The notes below the pieces were generated by a model, which saw nothing but the letters and a program-made list of their open reading frames with translations, made no database searches and was not told the origin of the DNA. A stretch of 35,479 nucleotides of DNA. Origin: Bacteroidales bacterium. GTDB taxonomy: Bacteria > Bacteroidota > Bacteroidia > Bacteroidales > P3. The DNA lies in NCBI GenBank assembly GCA_017446745.1, contig JAFSQF010000015.1, forward strand, positions 1 to 35,479, read 5' to 3'. Below, piece by piece: positions 1-7,696 of the stretch (the first letter of the stretch is position 1; every line of letters begins with the position of its first letter). The position numbers and the translations under genes were made by a program.

Positions 1-119
1 ACGTTGTCTCCGCAGCCATGTAGCGACAGGAGGCCAAACGCAATCACGAGCACCAACGGAAGAAGCTTTCCCCGTTTTGGAGAATCATGTCTTCTTCCCG
101 TTATGTGGTCTTTGTTCAT
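1..119 (-). CDS. N-terminal end of a lipoprotein, cut by the window edge
   Basis: Reading leftwards from an ATG at 119-117 gives about 39 residues: a basic N-terminus (MNKDHITGRRHDSPKRGK), a hydrophobic stretch (LLPLVLVIAFGLLSL) and a lipobox ending in HGC, followed by GDN. This is a typical signal peptidase II signal, so the product should be an outer-membrane or periplasmic lipoprotein. Nothing of the mature domain is inside the window, so the function cannot be given. The start is the first ATG of the frame; the upstream DNA is AT-rich and has no clear ribosome binding site, as is usual in Bacteroidota. Confidence 0.6.
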   Translation of the reverse strand, partial: MNKDHITGRRHDSPKRGKLLPLVLVIAFGLLSLHGCGDN

Positions 120-573
120 AAGCTATAATATGTTGAGCAATTGGTCAATTTTATTTGGCATTCATGGCAATTCACGGACATTTTAGGATATTCACGTTCT
201 AATTATAATTGCTGGTTAATTGCTGGTTAATTGCTGGTTAATTGCTGATAATTGCCGTTAAAATAATATGAACGCTATTATTGACCATTTACTTAATGAC
301 AGTTAATTATCTATAATAAAGAAAAATACACTGCCATTTAATGTCCGTTTTCATAATTTAAAACCACTGCAAATATACACAATAATCCGTTATGCCACAT
401 CTTTCACCGTGTTTTTTTCTTTTTTCCGGTCCTCGAACCATTTGTGTGCCTTTGTTCCGCTTCCTTGCCGACAGTATCGCTTACGTTTCAGCGCACAGGG
501 GGGGGGAGACGCACCGATGCCCCTGTCTGCTGCTGTCTGAAATCGAGAATCAGGCGTTTCTTATTGGTTTCTA
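120..573. other. AT-rich intergenic stretch, no gene seen
   Basis: Upstream region of the lipoprotein gene at the left edge. It holds an 11-bp tandem repeat (207-253), AT-rich DNA without a convincing coding frame, and a run of nine G at about 508-516. An open frame starting at 392 runs into the palindromic repeats at 574-645 and is not protein-like, so I do not call it a gene. Confidence 0.6.
207..253. repeat. 11-bp tandem repeat, about four copies
   Basis: The unit GCTGGTTAATT occurs three times exactly (211-243) and a fourth time with a change (GCTGATAATT, 244-253). It lies upstream of the minus-strand lipoprotein gene. Similar short word repeats occur in other spacers of this window (7681-7705, 10590-10625, 16160-16215, 30742-30779). 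Confidence 0.85.
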
Positions 574-645
574 CCGTGGGCTAACGCCCACGGCTATTAT
601 ATTTTTGTTCTACGCTTCGCTATCGAAAGAGCCACTGGCTCTTTC
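574..645. repeat. Composite palindromic repeat (two hairpins)
   Basis: A perfect 8-bp hairpin, CCGTGGGC-TAAC-GCCCACGG (574-593), is followed after about 30 bases by a perfect 9-bp hairpin, GAAAGAGCC-ACT-GGCTCTTTC (625-645). The first stem returns at 6838-6858 with a different loop. This is a REP-like dispersed element. It stays open in one frame, which produces a spurious reading of about 90 residues. Confidence 0.8.
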
Positions 646-716
646 TTCACCCCTATGGTGCTCTAATTAGAAGTCACCTGATTGACGTAGTGGTAAAAAT
701 GAAATTTGTCACATTC

Positions 717-1370
717 TTAACCCAAGTTCAACCCTGAAATTTTTTTTGGAACATTTTTCAACCAGTCAGATTTGTAAAGTGTTTATCTATAGTAATACAA
801 GTTTCGCATATATGCGAAATGTTTGATATTAAGTCGCCTATGGCGAGAAATCTTACAAATCTAGTCAAATCAAACAGATAAATATTGAAAGATTTGAAAG
901 GATTTGCGAGATTTCTGTCGCGAAGCGACACTCATTATCACCAACATAGAACTTGCGAAAGTTGAGTAACCTCATCAGAGAAATCGAATGGACCAACCGC
1001 CAGTTGAAGACCAACCTGTGCTATATCCCGCGAGCTTGACGAGCGTATGGCCCGCGAGCTTGACGAGCGAACACCATACGACTGCAACTCAAACAGAAAG
1101 TTAAGAACTGCCACTGGACTGAAATCGTGCGACGCATGCAGACACAGAAACTTGTCACCACTGGCGGCAATCAACCCGTTTGACGAGGTTGTCGAAACCC
1201 GCATCTGCAGCCTGCCCACCAAAGCTACGGCAGACATCTACGACAAACTTGGCTACCGCCACTACCCATTACGAAAAATGAAAATCTGTAGTACCCAAAC
1301 ATGAAACCCCGAAGCGCCAAATCGCTCAAGACAGGACGGTTAGATTAAGCAAGGGGTGAACTTGGGTTAG
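717..1370. mobile_element. Degenerate element with CTAACCCAAGTTCA inverted ends
   Basis: The left end (717-737) reads TTAACCCAAGTTCAACCCTGA and the right end (1351-1370) is the inverted form, closing in GAACTTGGGTTAG. The interior has no intact frame. Close to the right end a frame of about 40 codons (1182-1300) is conserved with the copies at 1464-1580 and, inverted, at 24885-24955; it ends in residues HYPLRKMKICSTQT and a stop. Most base changes among copies are silent or conservative, so this was once the C-terminus of an element-encoded protein, presumably a transposase. The left 80 bases match the inverted right end of the copy at 24840-25253. I cannot name the IS family. Confidence 0.6.
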
Positions 1371-1649
1371 GAGGCGAAGCTTCCCAGCTTTGCCAATGTG
1401 ACGACAAATGCAGCGGCGGGATTGTTGTAGCGTTGGTCGGGCTGGGAAGCCCGACCTCCTACAGAGGTAGTCGAAACACGCATCTGCAGCCTGCCAACCA
1501 AAGCCGCGGCTGACATCTACGACATACTTGGCTATCGCCACTACCCATTCCGAAAAATGATAATCTGTAGTACCCAAACATGAAACCCCGAAGCGCCAAA
1601 TCGCTCAAGACAGGATAGTTAGATTAAGCAAGGGGTGAACTTGGGTTAG
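1185..1649. repeat. Direct duplication of the element's right end (1185-1370 and 1464-1649)
   Basis: About 186 bases are repeated at a constant offset of 279: codons of the degenerate C-terminal frame, its stop, the following about 70 bases, and the terminal GAACTTGGGTTAG. The two copies differ mainly at third codon positions. This suggests two related elements merged here rather than a recent tandem duplication. The 90 bases between them carry the hairpin at 1435-1456. Confidence 0.75.
1435..1456. repeat. Perfect 9-bp hairpin repeat
   Basis: GGTCGGGCT-GGGA-AGCCCGACC forms a perfect stem with a 4-base loop. Its composition and intergenic setting resemble the other palindromes of this window (574-593, 6838-6858, 8521-8540). 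It sits between the two duplicated element ends. Confidence 0.7.
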
Positions 1650-1833
1650 AAACCGATTTTGCTTTTGTTGATAAGAAGATTGATAGATTCAAAGATTCAA
1701 AGTGAAGATTTGTATCTCCAATCAAAAAAGAAGCCTGATTCGGGTATACTGAATCAGGTTTCTTTCTTTACAAATCACTCATTCTCTTTCATCCATAACA
1801 CAATAAAACTTCGTAATCGGCGTTATAAAAGAC

Positions 1834-3216
1834 ATGGAATCTCAAAACATAGAATATAAACAAGTCTGGAAAGACGACTATCTTAAATGGATATGCGGTT
1901 TCGCTAACGCACAAGGAGGCACAATTTTTATTGGCATTGACGACAACGGTAATGTTTGTGATTTGAAGGATGTCAAAAAATTGATGGAAGATATACCCAA
2001 TAAAGTTCGTGATGTGTTGGGTATTGTGGTGGATGTCAACCTTCATCATAAGGAAGGAAAAGAATATCTTGAAATCGTTACCAACGCCTATCCTTATCCT
2101 GTCAGTTACAAGGGACAATATCATTATCGCAGTGGAAGTACAAAACAAGAATTAAAAGGTGCTGCTCTTGACAGATTTATGTTGCGTAAGCAAGGTAAAA
2201 CTTGGGATGGTGTTCCAATACCCAACCTGTCAACAGACGAATTAGACAACACTTCGTTCAACTTGTTCAGGGGATATGCCAAACAAGGTGGTCGAATGGA
2301 TGAAGCTGATTTAAAGGAAAGTAATTCTGGACTTGTTGAGAAACTGCGTTTGGTGGATGGATTGTATTTGAAGAGAGCTGCCGTATTATTGTTTCATGCA
2401 GACCCAGAACGATATGTTACAGGTGCTTATATCAAGATTGGCTATTTCAAGAAAAATGCAAACCTGATATTCCAAGATGAAGTACACGGAAGTTTGTTCC
2501 AACAAGTGAAGGTTGCAATGGACTTGCTGACAACCAAATACCTCCGTGCTTTGATTAGATATGAAGGCATCCAGAGGATAGAGTCTCTCCCTGTGCCACG
2601 AGAAGCGCTTCGAGAGGCATTGCTCAATGCAATAGTTCATAAGGCATATGAGTCATTAACGCCAATACAGATTTCTGTATTTGATGACAGACTTGAAATT
2701 TTTAACTGCGGTTACTTGCCAGAAGATTGGAACATTAAGAAGCTATTAGGCAAACACAACAGCCGTCCATATAATCCAGATATTGCAAACGCATTCTTTA
2801 GAGCAGGCGAAATTGAGACCTGGGGACGTGGTATTGAAAGAATTATAAGTGCTTGTAAAGATGCAGGTGTACCCAAGCCAGGAATTAAATATACAAACGG
2901 GGAACTGATGATAACATTCCATTTCAGCAAAGAATATCAAAACGTCGTTTCAAATCCCCATAAAAAAAGCATCGTAGAAAACATCGTAGAAAACGAAAAT
3001 GGCATCGTAGAAAACATCATAGAAAAACTACCAGAAACCCAATCTCAAATAGTTCGTATCATATTAGCAACCCCATCAGTTACAACAAAGGAAATTGCTG
3101 ATAATCTTTCGATTGCACAACGTAATGTGCAAAACCACATACGAAAACTTAAAGAGCGTGGTATTATTCGACGTGTGGGGCCAGACAAAGGCGGGTATTG
3201 GGAAATGGTGGTATGA
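1834..3216 (+). CDS. AlbA_2/Schlafen-type ATP-binding transcriptional regulator
   Basis: 460 residues in the layout of the RecG-like/AlbA_2 ATP-binding family. An N-terminal AlbA_2 (Schlafen AAA_4) domain covers roughly 1-115 (IEYKQ near 6, FANAQGGTIFIGIDDNG at 23-39). A HATPase_c-like region follows (REALLNAIVHKAY at 256-272, ETWGRGIERI at 328-337), and a C-terminal winged helix occupies about 400-460 (TTKEIADNLSIAQRNVQNHI). A low-complexity linker at 379-397 repeats IVEN, matching a 12-bp repeat in the DNA. Proteins of this type are usually called DNA-binding or regulatory and are common in accessory regions; the target is unknown. The gene stands alone between element remnants at its 5' side and a small gene and a hairpin array at its 3' side. 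It is AT-rich compared with the block from 4 kb on, which suggests transfer. Confidence 0.85.
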   Translation: MESQNIEYKQVWKDDYLKWICGFANAQGGTIFIGIDDNGNVCDLKDVKKLMEDIPNKVRDVLGIVVDVNLHHKEGKEYLEIVTNAYPYPVSYKGQYHYRSGSTKQELKGAALDRFMLRKQGKTWDGVPIPNLSTDELDNTSFNLFRGYAKQGGRMDEADLKESNSGLVEKLRLVDGLYLKRAAVLLFHADPERYVTGAYIKIGYFKKNANLIFQDEVHGSLFQQVKVAMDLLTTKYLRALIRYEGIQRIESLPVPREALREALLNAIVHKAYESLTPIQISVFDDRLEIFNCGYLPEDWNIKKLLGKHNSRPYNPDIANAFFRAGEIETWGRGIERIISACKDAGVPKPGIKYTNGELMITFHFSKEYQNVVSNPHKKSIVENIVENENGIVENIIEKLPETQSQIVRIILATPSVTTKEIADNLSIAQRNVQNHIRKLKERGIIRRVGPDKGGYWEMVV

Positions 3217-3270
3217 GTTTGTCATCTTTGTTCTTTATTATTTTCGGAGATATTTGAATAAAGCAGAAAA

Positions 3271-3489
3271 ATGGAAGTTGACAAATCAAAAGTAAACAAA
3301 TGGCTTAAGCTATTAAATGACAACACATACAATAAACGAGTTGTTTTGTTAACAATTCTTGAGGATTGTTCTTACGAAGAACTGGAACTTATTTACAAAA
3401 AGAGTCCCAGCTTGTTAAAAGGATTATTATCCCTGTCCTTTTTGAAAAGAACGTCATATAGTCAATTGTTTAATAATAACGTAACCTAA
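3271..3489 (+). CDS. Small hypothetical protein (72 aa)
   Basis: An AT-rich frame 54 bases after the AlbA_2-type gene, same strand. The product is lysine- and leucine-rich and probably helical (KWLKLLNDNTYNKRVVLLTI, then EELELIYKKSPSLLKGLL). It has no signal peptide, no membrane segment and no motif I recognise. Length and composition are compatible with a real small cytoplasmic protein, but there is no clear ribosome binding site, so it may also be a chance frame. Confidence 0.4.
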   Translation: MEVDKSKVNKWLKLLNDNTYNKRVVLLTILEDCSYEELELIYKKSPSLLKGLLSLSFLKRTSYSQLFNNNVT

Positions 3490-3710
3490 GTAAACGGTCA
3501 AAATTAGCGCTCATATTCTTTTAACAGCAATTAAACAGCAATTATTTATAGAACATGAATGACCATGAATGCCCGTGAATTATCGTAAATGCCAAATAAA
3601 TTTGACTAATTAAAAAATTTCTGTTGTATGGAGGTTCATAAAACAATACTCTTTAAGAATGCTGAATAATACCTTCAAATTAGGCACATTACGGCTGTCA
3701 TTGTTTTTTG

Positions 3711-4051
3711 AAAACGGATTAAAAATCCTAATAATAAACTGTTTCGGATTGCAAATCCGAAACAACGGTTGTAAACGGATTAAAAATCCTAATAATAAAC
3801 TGTTTCGGATTGCAAATCCGAAACAACGGTTGTCATTGTTTTTTGAAAATGGATTAAAAATCCTAATAATAAACTGTTTCGGATTGCAAATCCGAAACAA
3901 CGGTAACAACGGTAAACGGAAAACGGATTAAAAATCCTAATAATAAACTGTTTCGGATTGCAAATCCGAAACAACGGTACAGCGGTAAACGGTAAACGGA
4001 TTAAAAATCCTAATAGTAAACTGTTTCGGATTGCAAATCCGAAACAACGGT
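3711..4051. repeat. Array 1 of paired hairpins, five units
   Basis: Five copies of a unit of about 58 bases start near 3711, 3773, 3846, 3919 and 3993. Each has a weak hairpin GGATT-AAA-AATCC, a constant AT linker (TAATAATAAACTG), a strong hairpin TTTCGGATT-GCA-AATCCGAAA and the tail CAACGGT. Short variable spacers (TGT, AACAACGGTAAACGG and the like) separate units. The array ends 18 bases beyond the stop of the minus-strand trmH gene. The same design with other bases is seen at 6384-6782. It is not CRISPR, since both hairpins and the linker are conserved. Confidence 0.9.
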
Positions 4052-4069
4052 ACAAATAAACGTATTTGG

Positions 4070-4783
4070 TTACAAAAGATTGCGCATCAGTGTATCTATC
4101 ACATTCTTGCCGTCGCGGATTGTTTGCATGGCCCAGTGTAGTTTCAGCGTCAGTTGCTCGTCGGGCGAGAGTTGCCAGCTGCTGTCGTCGCTGCGGCGCA
4201 GACGTTCGGTGGCGCTGAAAAGGCTTAGGGCGGCGCACACGGAGATATTGAAGCTTTCGGTGAAGCCATACATTGGTATTTTCACGTAAGCGTCGGCGCC
4301 GTCGATGGCTTCGCGTGTCAGCCCGGTCAGTTCGGTGCCGAAGACCAGAGCCACAGGTTTGCTGAGGTCGAGGTCGCCAATCATGGTGTCGTTCTCGTGG
4401 GGCAGGGTTGCCACGATGCGGTAGCCTTTGTCGTGCAGGTGTCTATAAGCCGCATGGATGTCGCTGTGCTTGTAATAGTCGACCCATTTGCTGCTTCCCA
4501 CGGCCACATCGCCGGCCGGGTTGAAGGGGTTTCTGTTTTCAACCACGTGGACGTCCTGCACGCCGAAGCAGTCGCAACTGCGCAGCACGGCGCTGGCGTT
4601 GTGCGACTGGTAGATGTCTTCCAGCACCACCGTTACACGGCGGGTGCGCTGTGGGGCAAGCCGGTCGAAGAGCTGACGCCTGTTTTCGGAAAACAGCTCG
4701 GAGGCAGCGTTATATAGGGTTTCTTTCTGTTCGAAACTCAGGGTGTCGAACAAGTCGTTGTGGTCTATTGTTCTTTCTGGCAC
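4070..4783 (-). CDS. trmH: TrmH-family (SpoU) RNA 2'-O-ribose methyltransferase
   Basis: 237 residues with the three SPOUT motifs: motif 1 around 61-74 (HNASAVLRSCDCFG, with the Asn and Arg that act in catalysis), motif 2 at 145-155 (ALVFGTELTGL) and motif 3 at 169-185 (IPMYGFTESFNISVCAA). These form the trefoil-knot S-adenosylmethionine site. The length and the short helical N-terminal extension fit TrmH, which methylates G18 of tRNA; methylation of another RNA cannot be excluded. The start overlaps the end of the TatD-family gene by 19 bases, so it is the last gene of a kce-tatD-trmH operon. Array 1 of paired hairpins follows the stop. Confidence 0.85.
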   Translation of the reverse strand: MPERTIDHNDLFDTLSFEQKETLYNAASELFSENRRQLFDRLAPQRTRRVTVVLEDIYQSHNASAVLRSCDCFGVQDVHVVENRNPFNPAGDVAVGSSKWVDYYKHSDIHAAYRHLHDKGYRIVATLPHENDTMIGDLDLSKPVALVFGTELTGLTREAIDGADAYVKIPMYGFTESFNISVCAALSLFSATERLRRSDDSSWQLSPDEQLTLKLHWAMQTIRDGKNVIDTLMRNLL

Positions 4784-5400
4784 GATAATTGGTTGTTAGA
4801 GGTTGTGATTAAGAGGTAATAGGCTGCCACATGAGCTTTTATTTCGTCGATGGGGAGGCCTTTGATTAGTGCTGCGGCAGAGTAAACGGCATCGATGCCG
4901 CAAGGGTTGTCGTCGGTTTCGAGCATATAGTGTCCTTGCCATTGTTGAAAGGTGTTGCGGACTTTCAGCCGTTGAGGCTCAAGGAGAGCCGCTCCGAAGG
5001 AGATGCCGATGTCCTTAGATGCCAACTGCCGGGCGAGTTGTAGAGACCCCGTGAAGCCGTGAATCACCCAAGGCATGGAATAATGTTTTCTGAGGGCTAT
5101 GATTTCGTTGAAGGCGTGTACGCAGTGGAGAACCACGGGTTTTCGGAGATCTTCGGCGATGTCGAGCTGCCAACGGAGATAGGTCATCTGCAGATCGAAA
5201 GGGGTGTTGCATGCTTTGTCGAGGCCGCATTCGCCAACGAAATGGGCTTCGGCGAAGCGTTGCATGATGTGTGGCTCCGCCATAGGGGCAGTGCGGCGTT
5301 CTGAAGCGTAGTCCGCCAAATGCCATGGGTGGAAACCAAAACTGCGGGGGGTGACGACACCCTCCGCAGTGGGTTGATGAGTATGGAAGTCGATGGTCAC
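4765..5400 (-). CDS. TatD-family metal-dependent hydrolase
   Basis: 211 residues, shorter than the usual 250-265 of TatD. The metal site pattern is present in order: H6-x-H8 (FHTHQ), E57 (GECGLD), H92 (VLHCVHA), H114 (WVIHGFTG) and D163 (LETDD). It is therefore a probable TIM-barrel metallohydrolase, related to TatD DNases. The N-terminal part between the HxH and the Glu is compact, which explains the short length and is common in Bacteroidales. It overlaps kce by 4 bases (ATGA) upstream and trmH by 19 bases downstream, so translation is coupled. The natural substrate is unknown. Confidence 0.8.
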   Translation of the reverse strand: MTIDFHTHQPTAEGVVTPRSFGFHPWHLADYASERRTAPMAEPHIMQRFAEAHFVGECGLDKACNTPFDLQMTYLRWQLDIAEDLRKPVVLHCVHAFNEIIALRKHYSMPWVIHGFTGSLQLARQLASKDIGISFGAALLEPQRLKVRNTFQQWQGHYMLETDDNPCGIDAVYSAAALIKGLPIDEIKAHVAAYYLLITTSNNQLSCQKEQ

Positions 5401-6266
5401 TTCTTGAGGCCGAGGATTTCGCGTGCCTCGTCGCTGTTGGCCACGGGGCGGCCCAGCAGTTTGGCCATGCGCACCACCTTGTCGACCAGCTCGCCGTTGC
5501 TCTTGGCCAGCACGCCGCGTTCGAGGTAGAGGTTGTCTTCGAAGCCAACGCGGACGTTGCCGCCCATGACGATGGCGGGGGCTGCGAGGGTGAAGGCGTT
5601 ACGCCCGATGCCGGTGGCTGTCCAGGTGCTGCCGGCGGGGATATTCTTCGACATCCACACCAGGTTGTCGACCGAGGCAGAGGCGCAGCCCAGCACGCCG
5701 AGGACGAAATTGAACTGCATAGGTACCAGGGGCAAGGGCTTGCCGTCGGGGCCGTTAACGCCGAAGGCGCTGGGCACCTGCCCTTTGCGAGCCATGTGGA
5801 CTATGGTCTCGAGGTGGCCCATCTCGAAGCACTCGTATTCGGGCTTGATGCCTTTCTCAATCATGCGTTTGCCGAAGGCGCGCATGGTGGGCATGGTGTT
5901 GTCGAAGATGTCGTCGCCGAAGTTGCAAGTGCCGCAGTCGAGGGTAGCCATCTCGGGGATGGGGGTGGTGTTGGTGGAGTCGAGGCGTTCGTCGGGTGTC
6001 ATGCCCACAGCACCTCCCGTGGAGGGTATCAGGATCACGTTGGGGCACTCTTTGAGGATGGCCTCGGTGCACTCTTGGAAGCGGACGTGGCTCTGGGTGG
6101 GAGTGCCGTCGTCCTCGCGGACGTGGAGGTGGACAATGGCGGCGCCGGCATCGACAGCCGATTTGGCCTCGCGCACTATCTCTTCAACGGTGTAGGGGAC
6201 GTTTGGGTTCTGCTCCTTGGTGACTTCGGCGCCGCAGATTGCAGCGGTAATGATCAGTTTTTCCAT
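5397..6266 (-). CDS. kce: 3-keto-5-aminohexanoate cleavage enzyme (BKACE family)
   Basis: 289 residues of the DUF849/BKACE family. It should convert 3-keto-5-aminohexanoate plus acetyl-CoA to acetoacetate and 3-aminobutyryl-CoA in lysine fermentation. The zinc ligands H46 and H48 (VHLHVR), S82 and the late R-x-G-x-E-D motif (R239 to D244) are at the positions expected for Kce. BKACE members vary in substrate, so a related beta-keto acid is possible. It is the first gene of the kce-tatD-trmH operon. The partners of the pathway (kdd, kal, kamA, kamDE) are not in this window; butyrate kinase lies 4 kb away. A Bacteroidetes -7-like TACATTTG lies on the minus strand at 6342-6335, but without a well-placed TTTG. 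Confidence 0.85.
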   Translation of the reverse strand: MEKLIITAAICGAEVTKEQNPNVPYTVEEIVREAKSAVDAGAAIVHLHVREDDGTPTQSHVRFQECTEAILKECPNVILIPSTGGAVGMTPDERLDSTNTTPIPEMATLDCGTCNFGDDIFDNTMPTMRAFGKRMIEKGIKPEYECFEMGHLETIVHMARKGQVPSAFGVNGPDGKPLPLVPMQFNFVLGVLGCASASVDNLVWMSKNIPAGSTWTATGIGRNAFTLAAPAIVMGGNVRVGFEDNLYLERGVLAKSNGELVDKVVRMAKLLGRPVANSDEAREILGLKK

Positions 6267-6383
6267 AGTAATATTCTATTTATTATTTTATTAATCAATA
6301 ATTTCTGTTTGCTGTTGAGGGGTTGGTGCATTTGCAAATGTACACATTTTTTTGCAAATGGCGTCTAAGCAATAAGTAAAAAA

Positions 6384-6782
6384 AGGATTTTTAATCCGAT
6401 ATTTTGCGGATTACAAATCCTTATAATATTTTGCGTCGGATTGCAAATCCGACGCAACCGATATTTTGCGGATTAAAAATCCTTATAATATTTTGCGTCG
6501 GATTGCAAATCCGACGCAACCGAAATCCGACGCAACCGTTATTTTGCGGATTAAAAATCCTTATAATATTTTGCGTCGGATTGCAAATCCGACGCAACCG
6601 AATCCGTTATTTAGCGGATTAAAAATCCTTATAATATTTTGCGTCGGATTGCAAATCCGACGCAACCGAAACCGAGTTATTTTGCGGATTAAAAATCCTT
6701 ATAATATTTTGCGTCGGATTGCAAATCCGACGCAACCGAAATCCGACGCAACCGACGCAACCGAAAATCCGACGCAACCGAA
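6384..6782. repeat. Array 2 of paired hairpins, five units plus partial tail
   Basis: The unit is about 61 bases: GCGGATT-AAA-AATCC, the linker TTATAATATTTT, then the strong hairpin GCGTCGGATT-GCA-AATCCGACGC and the tail AACCGA. Full units begin near 6400, 6461, 6539, 6608 and 6678. A run of partial strong-hairpin right arms (ATCCGACGCAACCGA) follows at 6739-6782. Arms are compensated relative to array 1: TTTCGGATT pairs with AATCCGAAA there, GCGTCGGATT with AATCCGACGC here, while the core GGATTGCAAATCC is shared. It lies upstream of kce and downstream of lpxH, both on the minus strand. Confidence 0.9.
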
Positions 6783-6791
6783 CTGTTTTTA

Positions 6792-6886
6792 ATATGCCGC
6801 CCCTACGGGGCTCAAATAGAATAGAGTACTTCGATCCCCGTGGGCTTTCGCCCACGGCTATTATATGCCGCCCCTACGGGGCTCAG
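6792..6886. repeat. Composite palindromic repeat
   Basis: Two copies of TATGCCGCCCCTACGGGGCTC (near 6793-6813 and 6865-6885), each with the small hairpin CCCC-TA-CGGGG, flank a hairpin CGTGGGC-TTTC-GCCCACG (6839-6857) followed by GCTATTATA. The middle hairpin and the trailing GCTATTATA also occur at 574-603, so this is a dispersed, modular REP-like element. It fills the space behind array 2. Confidence 0.8.
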
Positions 6887-6925
6887 AGAGGTTGGTGCAT
6901 CATTACACTTTATTTTTTACCGTCA

Positions 6926-7678
6926 CTAAAGTGCGGTGAATGATTGCAGGCGGCAGGTGTTGCCGTCGAAGATGGCATAGTCGCGGTGCTCTATCCAGTT
7001 GCCCACGTTGATGTAGGTGGCGTTGCCAATGGGGCGTTCGATGGGGGTGTGGCGGTGCCCGAAGAGGAAGTAGTCGTAGAGGGGTAGGCCGGCGGCTTGG
7101 CGTTCCTGCTGGCGCTGGCGGCAGTATTGGAAGATGCACTCGCGTTCGTCGCCCAGATAGCCATTCTCGGCGATGCTGTTTTTGCGTCGGCTGCTGCTGC
7201 TCCAGCGGTGGGCTATAGGGAAGCCTATGTTGGGATGGATGCCGGCGAAGAGCCACTGGTTGAGGGGGCTGCGGAAGAGGCGTTTGAGGAGGTTGTATTT
7301 ATGGTCGGAGGGGCAGAGGCCGTCGCCATGTCCAAGCAGGAAACGTTTCCCATCGATGAGCATCTCCTCGTTGTCGTTGTGCATCGTCACGCCGATTTCA
7401 TTGCTCAGGTAGTCGAACAGCCACATGTCGTGGTTGCCGATGAAGAAGTGGATTTCCACGCCGTTGTCGGTCATTTGGGCCATTTTGCCGAGGAGCCTCA
7501 CGAAGCCTCGCGGGACGGCCTGCTTATAGCTGAACCAGAAATCGAAGATGTCGCCCAGCATGATGAGGCGCTGTGCGTGGGGAGCTATGGCGTCGAGCCA
7601 GCGCACCAGGTCTTGCTCGCGCTGTCGGGTGTCGGCTCCGCTACCCAGATGAGCATCGGTTATAAAATAGGTGGCCAT
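6926..7678 (-). CDS. lpxH: UDP-2,3-diacylglucosamine diphosphatase
   Basis: 250 residues of the calcineurin-like metallophosphoesterase fold. Metal-binding motifs are all present: D8-x-H10 (TDAHLG), GDIFDFW (42-48), GNHD (81-84), HGDG (117-120) and the final FGHRH (206-210). Together with the internal RSPLNQWLF and HRWS segments this fits LpxH, which releases UMP from UDP-2,3-diacylglucosamine to give lipid X in lipid A synthesis at the inner membrane face. The gene follows the DUF4369 lipoprotein gene by 18 bases and is probably co-transcribed with it. Its 3' side borders the palindromic repeat and array 2. Confidence 0.85.
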   Translation of the reverse strand: MATYFITDAHLGSGADTRQREQDLVRWLDAIAPHAQRLIMLGDIFDFWFSYKQAVPRGFVRLLGKMAQMTDNGVEIHFFIGNHDMWLFDYLSNEIGVTMHNDNEEMLIDGKRFLLGHGDGLCPSDHKYNLLKRLFRSPLNQWLFAGIHPNIGFPIAHRWSSSSRRKNSIAENGYLGDERECIFQYCRQRQQERQAAGLPLYDYFLFGHRHTPIERPIGNATYINVGNWIEHRDYAIFDGNTCRLQSFTAL

Positions 7679-7696
7679 TCGGATTGTTCGGATTGT

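Noticed and set aside
392-670. Open frame of 92 codons
   Set aside because: Its second half is the translation of the palindromic repeat at 574-645, with no domain and an unlikely composition.
938-1577. Open frames in the degenerate elements on both strands
   Set aside because: They cross element ends and repeated segments, and the conserved reading lies in a different, interrupted frame.
3711-4051. CRISPR-like array of repeats
   Set aside because: The parts between palindromes are conserved instead of unique, units have two different hairpins, and no cas gene is near. The same holds for 6384-6782.
3610-4238. Open frames through array 1
   Set aside because: Same reason: repeat translation; one also runs antisense into trmH.
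6404-6943. Several open frames in both strands of array 2 and the palindromes after it
   Set aside because: They are readings of the repeat units (runs of ILRIKNPYNILRRIANP type) and disappear with the repeats.
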